Assembly: GCF_000143415.4 (NCBI RefSeq)
Contig: NW_003314266.1
Span: forward strand, 3,754,887 to 3,810,807
Direction: 5' to 3'
Origin: Selaginella moellendorffii
Taxonomy: Eukaryota > Streptophyta > Lycopodiopsida > Selaginellales > Selaginellaceae
Length of the DNA: 55,921 bases
How positions within the stretch are numbered: position 1 is the first letter of the stretch; the number at the start of each line of letters is the position of its first letter. This document shows positions 47,058 through 55,921 of the stretch, piece after piece. The notes below the pieces were generated by a model. That model saw only the letters and a list, made by a program, of their open reading frames with translations. It searched no databases and had not been told where the DNA came from. A program made the position numbers and the translations under genes.

Positions 47058-48226
47058 AACTCCACCACCCATAGAAGAAGTTCAATGCCCACATCAAACG
47101 TCTCTTTTTTATCCTACGACTTGTTGACCATGTCTCCGGGGGCATCCCCCCACTTAGCGGTGTGCCTAAGTTAGCCTCCCCGGCCAAGAGCCCATGACAA
47201 CGGAATATAGGTGTCTCTATACTCCTCACCTCACCATGCCCTAGTATGGGGTCGGGACTTGAACCCAGCCTTGCTTTACTAGGGGGTTGGGACTCGAACC
47301 CAACCTTCATAGAATACATCTACGGATTCGACATCCTCGTAGGGAGTCGGGCGTAGTTCCCTATGCCTGGTCAACTTATCTAACACATGCTAATTAGCTT
47401 ACCTTTGGCGTGCCTTCAGGTCCTAACATATGCCATTGCTCAACTTCTCAAATTGATACTTTTAATTGAACTTTGCATAAGTACATAGAGTTCTGCCTTG
47501 CAGAAATTCCTCCACTAGATCTCGCGCATTCGTTAGGTTCTCTTCCAGTTCCCATGTTGCTTCGCAATGTAGAAATCCTTTCCACTTCACATGGAACTCT
47601 CTCACCTCACGTCCTTGTTGCTTGCTCTTGCGCGCATTGAGGATAGCCTCGACTTCGTATTCCTATTCCCTTTGGATAACCTCAGGTAAAGGTCTTACTT
47701 GGTCCTTGCGAAGCGAATCCTCAAAATACGGCTTGAGTAAGTTCACGTGGAACACGGGTTTATCTTCCCCATCTCTCGAGGAAGTTGGAGACAGTAAGCC
47801 ACTTTACCGATTCGAGCCTCAATCTCGTAAGGCCCCACGAACCTGCTTAAGGAACTCAAGATCAATTCATTTACAAGAATACATGCATTTTTACCTTTGG
47901 GTCAACTTCCGGCTGATCCCACTTGGTAGCCTGAGGTTCTTGGTGTTCAGCCACACCTTCTCCCCAGCTTAGAACTCTACATCCCGGCGCTTCTGGTTTG
48001 CGTATTTAGTTTGCCTTTGTTGAGCCCGTTCCAAGGAATCCCTCACTAGATTCCAAATATTGAGTCTTTCCGCCGTGAATGCCTCCACTGCGGGTAACTC
48101 TTCATGATACTCGGCCATGCCAAGTTCCACAAGACCTTCAATAGCTCGCCCATTGATGACTTCCCATGGACTCACCTTGATGCTCAAATGTGGTGAGTTG
48201 TTATAACACATTTCTGCAAGTCCCAA
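47058..48226 (-). pseudogene. Chromovirus integrase C-terminus and chromodomain
   Basis: The chromodomain steers integration by reading histone marks. On the minus strand about 47660-47495 reads EYEVEAIL, then REFHVKWKGF and TWELEENL, the standard chromodomain pattern with its aromatic residues (Y, W, W). Upstream, about 47970-47700, GEKVWLNTKNL and PVFHVNLLKPYF form the GPY/F-like module with several stops. 48226-47969 encodes the end of the integrase core (GLAEMCYNNSPHLSIKVSPWEV...). A TAG just before the chromodomain is compatible with CAG-to-TAG. 47058-47490 is the 3' untranslated part and shows no gene. Confidence 0.8.
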
Positions 48227-48345
48227 ATGACTTACCCAATAGGTCTGGTCTCCCGAGACATAGCATCACAAATAATCCTCCAGCTGCCTATTCACCCTTT
48301 TCGTTTGTTCATCTGTCAAGAAGTGTTAATGCCATCAATCTTGAC

Positions 48346-49584
48346 TTAATACCCATTACCTGTCTGCGGGTGATAAATTATGTTGAATTTCAACTTGGTG
48401 CGATACTGTTCTAGGAATGTCCTCCAGAACCTACTGGTGAAGATTTTATCTCGATCTGAGATAATCTCTTCCGGCCTTCCCCGTACTCGAACCACTTGTT
48501 CGAAGAACAACTTTGCCACACCTTTCGCATCCACTTCCGTTGTGGTGGGTATGAAATGTGCCATCTTCGAAAATTGATCCACCACCACAAATATCGCATC
48601 GAACCCCTCGCTTGGGAGAAGTCCCGTGATGAAGTACATCGTAAGACATTTCCACGGACGATCTGGAATTGGGATGCTTTGTAACAAGCCCCCACTAGCC
48701 TTAATCACGGCTTTGACCTGCTGACATGTTGGACATGTCTTAAAATAGTCTTGGACATCCTTAGCCATATCTGGCTAGTGGTACTTCCTCTTGAGTAAGC
48801 CCATTGTCTTGGGCACTCCGCCGTGTCCTGCAAGAGGTCCGTCATGACACTCTTCTAAGGCTACCTTCCTTAGTTCCCCTTCTGGAACATACACCCTCGT
48901 TTGCTTGTAATATATGAGTCCGTTGCGTTCCGTATAGCCCGTTTTCTCTTCTGTTGGCAGCTCACATCTCTGGTGAGCTTCCCATGCCTCTAGATTCCTC
49001 AGCAACACTTCTTGTGCTAGACCATCGTTCTCGTATGCGGTCCGCACATCATCCCAAAAGGTTGCTATCACGCTAGATATCACCAATTTCAAGCTCACTT
49101 TTCGACTTAGCACATCTGCCACGATGTTGCTCTTCCCAGGCTTGTACAGAATCTCACAATCAAACTCGGCCAAAGCATTGGCCCACCGACCTTGTTTTCC
49201 CCTCAGGTTGGGTTGTGACAAGAAGTGTTTCATTGCCACATTGTCCATGTAAACCTTGAAGTGTCTCCCAAAGTAGTGTCGCCACTCCTTGAGCGCCTTG
49301 ACCACCGCAAACAATTCCTTCTCATGGGCAGACCACTTCCGTTGAGCCTTGTCCAACTTCTTCGAGAAGAACGCTACTGGATGGTTGTCTTGCTTCAAAA
49401 CTGTGCCCAACGCAAAGTCTGAAGCATCCGTTTCTACCTCAAAGTCCTTACCAAAGTCTGGTAACGCCAACACGGGAGCCTTCCTCAACTTCCCCTTGAG
49501 GTGGATGAATGCCGCCTCGCATTCCGCTGTCCATACCATCTTCCCTTTTCCCGTTTGGTCTGTTAAGGGTAGGGCTACTCTCAA
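48346..49584 (-). pseudogene. Chromovirus RNase H and integrase
   Basis: RNase H (49584-49000) has VETDASDFALGTVL with its Asp, HEKELFAVVKALKEWRHYF and YMDNVAMKHF (TDH-type motif altered). The integrase zinc finger reads ECHDGPLAGHGG ... CPTCQQVK across a TAG (48772-48774) that replaces the usual Trp of KYHWP (TGG-to-TAG). The catalytic core (48690-48360) has TMYFITGLLP, where the first Asp is Tyr, SDRDKIFTSRFW with the second Asp, and YHPQTGNGY, where the Glu-containing motif is lost at a stop. It follows RT on the same strand, the normal gypsy order. Confidence 0.85.
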
Positions 49585-49605
49585 ATTATAGTGTTTGATA
49601 AACTT

Positions 49606-50331
49606 TCAATAGTAGTTGCATAGCCCCAGGAATGCCCTTAACTCGTGTACATTTGATGGTCGCTCCCAATCCTGGATCGCTTGGACCTTCTCAGAGTCCA
49701 ATTTGAGCCCGTCCTTGCCCACCACATGCCCGAGAAACTTGACCTCTTGCTGAGCAAAGTCACATTTGCTCTCTTTAGCATACAGCTGGTATTCCCTTAG
49801 TTTCTCAAACACCTTCATCAAGTGTTTAGCATGCTCCTCTAGTGTTTTGCTATAGATCAGAATGTCGTCAATATAGACGACCACAAAGTGATCCAGATAG
49901 GGTACAAAGATATGGTTCATCAACGCCGAAAACGTTGCCGGCACATTGCATAGCCCGAAGGGCATCACCAGAAACTCGAAGCTCCCATACCTCATTCGAC
50001 AGGTTGTCTTCTCGACATCTTCCTCTGCTACCCTGATCTAGTAGTATCTTGACCTTAGGTCAATCCTCAAAAAGTATTTTTCCTTTCCCAACCTATCGAA
50101 CAGGTCCTCAATCCTTGGCAAAGGGTACTTGTTCTTCTTTGTATATTTGTTGAGCAATCGGTAGTCTATGCACATGCGTATAGATCCATCTTTTTTTTTC
50201 ACAAATAGCACCGGTGCCCCATATGGCGACTTGCTCAACCTAACATACCCTTTGTCCACCAACTCCTCTAATTGGCACTTGAGCTCCGCAAGTTCTTTTA
50301 TGTTCAAACGATAGGGGGGATGAACCACCAC
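49606..50331 (-). pseudogene. Chromovirus reverse transcriptase
   Basis: The polymerase copying element RNA into DNA. Fingers: [21 protein letters not shown]. Palm: [11 protein letters not shown] with the first catalytic Asp, then a TAG at about 50038, then RYGSFEFLVMPFGLCNVP and VVYIDDILIYSKT with the YIDD catalytic pair. Thumb: GHVVGKDGLKLDSEKVQAI and LRAFLGLCNYY. Apart from the stop this is well preserved and much younger-looking than element E1. Confidence 0.9.
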
Positions 50332-50436
50332 CTCAGCACCCTCGACTAGCTCAATCTTATGTTCTATCAGTCATGCGGGGGGCAATCCTGCTAGTAGCTC
50401 CTCTAGTATGGTATCCTGGAATTGGTCCAACACCCG

Positions 50437-51000
50437 CTAGATCACTAAAGGTACTTCTTCTGTTCCAGTCTTTTTGTCACTTCTCACCGAGAGTAAGCAC
50501 AAAAATGCAGCCTTGGTCCCTTTAGTGAGTTGTCCTCTCGTGGACACCAGGTTTAGGCACGAATCTTTGGCTTTGCATTGCCCTACCTTTAAATCCTGGG
50601 CCACTACCCTGGATCTTCTTCCTTGGGCATTCGCCAGTACCACGAGGTTCCTACCTTGTCCATGTACGGCTACCATGAATCGATTCAACCAATCCATCCC
50701 GAAGATCACGTCAAATCCCACCATGTCCAACACGGTGAAGTCCATATCTACTTTCCAAGTCCCTACTTCGACTCTCGCTTATCGAAGTACCTCATCGGTG
50801 CTTTGGCTACCTTAAACAAATTCTATAGTCCTTGGTTCACCTAGCCACTACACCGTTAGTCCGGCTTGCCAGACTATGTCTGCAGCCACAAAATTATCCG
50901 AAGCACCCGTGTCAATAAGGATCTTAACAAAGCTACCCCCGAGCTTCTCTCGGAGGGCTAGTAGATGTCGTGAACGACTCTCTACTAAAGTTGCTTGTGT
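50437..51000 (-). pseudogene. Chromovirus aspartic protease
   Basis: The retroviral-type protease cleaves Gag-Pol. On the minus strand 50940-50895 reads KILIDTGASDNFVAAD with the intact DTGA active site. Three stops follow, then MVGFDVIFGMDWL (about 50720-50690), the usual gypsy protease end. It sits between gag and RT as expected. Confidence 0.8.
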
Positions 51001-51042
51001 AATGAGTAACTTTGAGCTAGGGACTGGATCACATACCTCAAT

Positions 51043-52235
51043 TTAAACTTCACCCGACTTAATGGCCATATTGGCTCTGGCCTTCTTCGGGTAGGGACAT
51101 TCCCTTGAAAAGTGTCCCGCTTCACAGCAGTTGTAGCATACGTTGTTTCCCACGCTGCTAAACAACTTGACCTTTTTATCCGTGGGTTTGTCTCTTTTTG
51201 CTTGACTCCCCCATGTACTTGCTTGCTGGCCACTAGATTTGCCCTTCCGGAACCCCGAGGACTCATTCTTAGAGAAACTCTTCTTGAATTTCCCTTTGCT
51301 ATATGTTCCCCTTGGTTTGGCCCCTTTGCTAAATGTGGATCTCGACCCCGTCGCGTTCCCCTTTCGCAGGTTATCATTGAAATGCACCTTGATGGCCGCA
51401 TCCAACGCTTCCTTGTAGTTGGTCGGGTTCCAGTGCATCACCTCACCACCAGCCCAGGTTTGCAAATCTGATATGAAGGCATGGAACACATCCATATCCC
51501 CCATATCCGTGACAAGTATCCTCTTTGCCATGAACCCATTCACATACTCCTGGATGGTTCCAGTCTGCTTCAGCTTACTCAGCTCATCTCTTAGATGCAA
51601 AGTGGCATTCGGAGGAACATATGTTGCGCGGATCCTCGCCTTCATCATGTCCCAAGTGGCCACCGGTCCTTTGTTGGCCTCCGTCGTTCTCCACCAAGAC
51701 TTGGCATTATCTGCCATGTATGGTTTTGCACATGAGACTTTCTCCGAGCTCGGTAATCGCAACGCTCAAAAATAGTCCTCCATATCGTAAAACCAATCCT
51801 CCACCACTTTATAGTCATTCACTCCCATGAAACTGGTGGGGGCTTTGGTTTGTACTTGGGAACTGCTTGAGGGACTGATTCTACTTCGGTCTGTTTGACC
51901 TTGTTTGGTTCTGCCTCAATCCCTGCCGAAGGGTTTGCACCTTCTGCGCTGCCAGCATCCACAGTCTTTCTTTTTTTCTTCCACTTCTTGTCACGCTTTA
52001 GCTTGCGTACGAGAGTCTCCAGTAGGGCATTGGTCTGTGCCAACTATCCTTCTAGCACGTTCAATCGAGCCTTGGATGACCGAACCTTGCCACAGGACTC
52101 CTGTTTGGAAGTTTCCTCACTAGAGTCCTCCTCATGCAAGGATTCCTCATCCATAGCCTTTCGTTCAACTGGAGGCTCCAGCTTTGGAGGAGGTTCCGTC
52201 TCTGCCTTGGTTCGCTTCCACCCTGCTTTTGCCAT
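51043..52235 (-). pseudogene. Chromovirus gag
   Basis: The capsid/nucleocapsid protein. 52235-51819 is a charged N-terminal part (EESLHEEDSSEET, KKWKKKRK); 51762-51043 is the capsid (KSWWRTTEANKGP, WDMMKARIRATYVP, GDMDVFHAF, HWNPTNYKEAL) ending in a CCHC knuckle, CYNCCEAGHFSREC, that looks intact. A frame break near 51800 separates the two parts. The fragment at 14.8-15.8 kb is homologous. The start lies just inside the primer-binding site. Confidence 0.85.
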
Positions 52236-52281
52236 CTCCCAGCAATCCGCCTCTATCCTTCGCTAGAACTGAGAAAAACGC

Positions 52282-52293
52282 TCTGATACCAAA
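52282..52293 (-). other. Primer-binding site of the chromovirus
   Basis: Plus strand gctctgataccaaat, i.e. atttggtatcagagc on the minus strand: an exact plant initiator-tRNA-Met site. It lies next to the LTR end tgtaagctcc at 52294 and fixes the orientation of the element. Confidence 0.9.
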
Positions 52294-52372
52294 TTGTAAG
52301 CTCCTGAATTTGGACTTCCCGGGAGGTCACCCAATCCAATACTATTCAAACCCAAGGACGCTTAACCCCAAG
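52294..52372 (-). mobile_element. 5' LTR of the chromovirus, truncated to about 78 bp
   Basis: Nearly identical to 45537-45615 up to cccaagt, then abruptly unrelated. Most of the 5' LTR, including its promoter, is missing, so the element could not be transcribed from its own promoter. Confidence 0.8.
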
Positions 52373-53515
52373 TTGCATGCATCTCTAGCATATAAAGTGT
52401 TTATCTTTCTCATGGTTTCTTGCATCAAGATTATATATCCCTTTGTAATCTCTCATTACCATGTTAAATCATTCAATTTGTTGCTTAATTCCATGAGATC
52501 TTATGATTTTTCCCCAACTTTCAATCTTGTTTAAGAGTGTTCTTAAAAGTTTTTCTCCCACCTTGCATTCTATCTTGGATTTTTTTACTTGAGGAGGATG
52601 ACTTAGCTTCTTAAGTTAACATTGAGCTACTTTCTAAGTGATTCCATCCACCACAATAGAAGCTCTCAACAAAAAAGCATAACACTTGTTTCCTTTAGAG
52701 ATATCTGAACATTTTCATGCCTCTTAGAGCTTTAGTTTTGGAGTTTGCAATGTTTACAACCATTTATTTGGTTGTGGGCTTTGATAAAGGCATTTGGAGA
52801 GATTTAGTTTGCTGGATTGAGAGTGCCATTTCATAACATTGACTATGTTTGGGCATTTGCAATGACTTGAGCATTTTATGCTAGTGACAACATGTTTGCA
52901 ATCACTTAGAAAATCAATTTAGTAGGTACCAATCTCCACTTTTTAAGGCAAGTTGTTTGAGGCAAGTGCTTGATTTTCACTAATTCATCCCAAATGAATA
53001 AGATTCATTGGATTTAGTAGATACCTTACTTGAGGATTTGCTACAATAGAGTGTGGATTTACCCCTTTTCACACTTAAAACTTCATTAATATGGAGTCAT
53101 ATAGTGGAATTTGAAAGTCCTTTGTGACTCAAATGGAATCACCATTGATATAGGCAATCACCATTTTCTTTGATTGATACATGGACAAACTCGGGTTTGG
53201 GCAAAGTCCCTTTTGGATACAAAGTGGGAGTGATACACAAAGGTGAAGAAGCTCTTCCTCAAAATGTTTAGACAGAAGAAGGATCTCCAATAGCTTCACA
53301 TTGAGCTCTTTTGTTTTTTGGCAAACACTGCATGAGTTTGTCGTCAAGTATATTTAATGATTTATACAACATTGGGAGCTATGCCTCACCCAAATCTCAA
53401 ACCTCACAAAGTAGACCATAGTGGCCACCTTTGTCTAGGGACTAAAGTTGTTCATTTAACACAAACTTCTTAAATGTAAACACATCAAGTGTCATCTAAC
53501 TTTTGAGCATGTTGA
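52373..53515. other. AT-rich stretch without recognisable gene
   Basis: Only short unsupported frames; no repeat or motif recognised. It may be the decayed upstream part of the gag-like relic that follows. Confidence 0.4.
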
Positions 53516-54372
53516 GGAGGTTGAGGAGTTTTGGCTCACTCTAGACATCTCTCAGGTTGCCCAATCTCCATCTAACCACTTTCTAAAGCATCTGATCACC
53601 ACAATTTCTTGCCAACTTACTCCTAGAGTCACAGAAAAGAGGATGCCACTAGTGTTTGAATTTGCTGTCGCAAAATTTTGCCAATACAAAGACCTCCTTG
53701 AGCATCAATAACAAGATCTCTTGCATTAATAGCAGTAGTAGATTACCATTCTTGAAGAACTAAAGGCATTGAGACTTCAACAAATAAAGACAACTTCAAG
53801 ACAACCCCATCAATGGTGTACCTATTGCCAAACAAGCACACACTTGACAAAATGGTGTTATCACCGCCATCTAGAGCTTCAACCTTCTAAGAGCTAATGT
53901 GTCCAGGAGCATCCACTTATTGATAACTCTACACATTAGCTACCTCTAGATGAATATCAACAGCAATTTCAACTATGTGTAATTGAAGTTGTTCCATTGA
54001 CAAGCAAGGGAAAGAAATTGACTCTTCACACCATCAATAATGAGATATTTATAGCTGTGACTTGAGCTCAGAAGAAGCACCAACAAATAGCCCCAAATAT
54101 TAATAGTGAGCAAGACTCAGCTGTTCAACAAGTCCCAAATCCAACCATCTTATGCAAGTTGCCCTTTAAATTGGCATTTACTAGATCCTCTATAGTTGAT
54201 GTTGCACTTTCTCAGCTTAGAAGCACATCTTTTGCAGACTTGGCTAGAACATCTGCCATGACTTCTCCAACATCTTTAGTTCTCTTGATGAACGTCATGC
54301 AACAACTATTGCACAATTCAGTCACTCTTTCATTTAGACAACGTTTACAATTAATCCTAGGATTTGAATAGT
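53516..54372 (+). pseudogene. gag-like relic with a CCHC zinc knuckle
   Basis: Plus-strand coding traces with several stops. The clearest part is at 53811-53875: WCTYCQTSTHLTKWCYHR, a CxxCx4Hx4C nucleocapsid knuckle. Before it lie FWLTLDISQVAQ and KRMPLVFEFAVAKF (53525-53690); after it lie PLTSKGKKLTLHTINNE (53990-54040) and an open frame to 54371. A decayed retrotransposon gag, different from the two gypsy gags here, fits best. No reverse transcriptase follows, because LTR copy E starts at 54495. Confidence 0.5.
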
Positions 54373-54494
54373 AGCTAGAAACTCTTGCATGTTCCATCCA
54401 ACCTCTTCTTTATGCTTGTGAGGAGATCCTAATCATAGATACTATAGCATTGCAAGATCCAAGAGCTTTTATGGCTTTAGTCACTTTAAGAGAT

Positions 54495-55921
54495 TGTGAG
54501 ACACAAATCCCTAAGCCCCAAAGTGGAGCCAAAAGGGTGCCACATGGTAGTGGCTGAAGCGGAAACCGAACAAGCATAGCACGTTTGAACTAAAAGCTTC
54601 GACTTGAAGAGTTGAAAGCGGGAGTGGAACTCCCAACGAAGTGCTCTAGGAACGAGCATGAAGCAAGCAGTAAGTGAGTCTTTATAAAAGGGACATAAGA
54701 GGACCAACACATGACACATGGAAGTGTCAAGATGGAGACTAAGAAGGAGTTCGAGATGGAGTTTGAGATGAAGTTTGAGATGGAGTCCGAGATGGAGTCC
54801 AAGAAGGACCTGATATGGAGTTCGAGGTCAAGGCCAAAACCAAGATCGAGACCGAGACCGAAGCCGAGACTGAGACCGAGACTGGGACCGAGTCCGAGTC
54901 CGAGCTCGAGCCCGAGTCTAAGTCTGAGTCCGAGCTTAAGTCCGAGTCCAAATCTAAGTTCGAGTCCGAGGGTAAAAGCCCAAAGCATTTGTCTCCTAGA
55001 CCCTAGGGGGTTTAGTGAGCTCCAAAAGTATAGTAGGGGGAGGACTCCAATAGAGCTAGTTTAGCCAAGAAAGGCCAGTGTGACCAAGGAAGGTTATACC
55101 TATGTGGTGGGTGATGATAAAACCACTGAGGAGTCCAAGGCTACAGTGAACACGGATAGACAAGCAAGGTAGCTTGGTGAAATGTTCAAGAGCTGACTCT
55201 AGCTCCCTCGGAAGATTGAATAATCGATGCTCCCAATCTAAGTGTGGGTGGCATTACTTACTTAGATACTTGGCATAGCTCATTGGAACCTTGCTCTAGC
55301 CACATGGCTAGGGCACCTAAAGGTGGAAGGTGGGGAGAATACCTATGAGGCTCATGTAGGGCCATGGTGTTTTGAAATGTCAACCCAAAGTCTCAAACTG
55401 TGGAAATGAAGAGGAACAATCCTCTAGAGTAATGACCAAGGATACAGTCATATGGTGAGGAAAGGACTTAGTGGTCGGGCCTTTGGGTCTTAACCCAGTG
55501 GCGGTGTTGACAAGCATGGCCATGGATGAAAAGGGACTTGGTAGGGATGAAAGAAGGGACATTGGGGAAGGGTGTTCCCTATGTCTCTGGGCATCCTAAA
55601 GGTGCTAAGACATGGTTAAGGGATGACCATTCGTGGATGGATGGCCTAGTCTTTGAGAGACAAGACTGTGATGCAAGTGGTGTTGAAAAAGTGAATGGCT
55701 ATGGCCTTAGTGTAACGGGTTGATATTTCGGTGGTACCTTTGGGTGTTAATCATGGGATCGGACATGGAGCACTTGGACTAGGTGCAAAGTTTGAGTGGC
55801 ATGGATGCCATTCTTAGGGCTAGGAAGCCCCAAGTCCAGAATAGGACTTATGGAGGTTGTGAGTGAGACTCCTCCAAGTGGTCGGAGGTGTGGTTAAGTG
55901 ATTAAAATAGAATGGAAAAAT
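54495..55921 (+). mobile_element. LTR family 1 (copy E), cut by the window end
   Basis: Starts TGTGAGACACAAATCCC, carries the purine-rich minisatellite (54724-54970), the 'accctagggggttt' block and the tail 'atggaggttgtgagtgagactcctcc', and reaches 'aatggaaaaat' at the window end, about 15 bp short of the expected terminal CTTACA. It is the best-preserved complete 5' end of the family. The frames on either strand translate the minisatellite. Confidence 0.85.

Noticed and set aside
47230-47320. tRNA-like B box (gggactcgaaccc).
   Set aside because: No A box, anticodon stem or acceptor stem can be drawn around it; chance similarity in retroelement DNA.

Overview
The window reads as nuclear DNA of a streptophyte, most likely a land plant with a repeat-rich genome. 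Two LTR retrotransposon families carry a primer-binding site of the plant initiator-tRNA-Met type (TGGTATCAGAGC or decayed forms), and there is a Ty3/gypsy chromovirus, a PIF/Harbinger element and a Mutator-like remnant. No ordinary host gene was recognised. Introns inferred in three unrelated elements are only about 47-57 bp, which is short for flowering plants and would suit a lineage with compact introns (Selaginella-type lycophytes are one possibility); the species cannot be fixed from this window.

Layout. 1-1596 is an almost identical copy of 15710-17306. 1597-2374 is a truncated LTR (LTR family 1). 2605-3128 is a small LTR/TRIM-like relic. 4150-6854 (-) is a decayed Mutator-like transposase. 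8200-9490 holds low-complexity DNA and a tandem repeat with palindromes. 9600-12950 (+) is a decayed multi-exon gene ending in an N4/N6 DNA-methyltransferase-like domain. 14820-15800 (-) is a gag fragment of the chromovirus found again at 47-52 kb. 18860-20376 is a full LTR of family 1 with its primer-binding site. 21358-25087 is a nearly intact 3.7-kb PIF/Harbinger transposon with a transposase and a Myb/SANT-like protein. 25143-25843 (-) is another family-1 LTR piece, abutted by a gypsy element (25843-29483, +) with LTR, gag and pol but no integrase.

The most unusual part is 29904-43123. A family-1 LTR (-) is split into 29484-29903 and 43124-43850 by a 13.2-kb insertion with perfect 24-bp terminal inverted repeats and a TCTA target-site duplication. 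The insert has two divergent transcription units separated by about 2.9 kb. The minus-strand unit (31029-34170) is a 1,023-codon frame broken by four stops, resembling DUF7869-type, probably transposase, proteins. The plus-strand unit (37067-42681) has many tiny introns and encodes a ParB/Srx-like domain, an acidic linker and, at its 3' end, an FCP1/NIF-type HAD phosphatase domain. Scattered through the insert, and not seen elsewhere on reading, are about 25 copies of a ~22-bp palindrome of the form TGGCRTGNGGCCNCAYGCCA, lying in introns, exons and spacers. I read this as a large, probably undescribed, cargo-carrying DNA transposon with its own palindromic repeat family.

From 45537 to 52372 (-) lies the chromovirus: LTR, chromodomain, integrase, RNase H, RT, protease, gag and primer-binding site. 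53520-54370 is a gag-like relic with a CCHC knuckle, and 54495-55921 is a further family-1 LTR cut by the window end. Nearly every broken frame is broken by stops that a single C-to-T (or G-to-A) change explains, as expected of long-methylated transposons. The 1.6-kb duplication is the exception, being almost unmutated.
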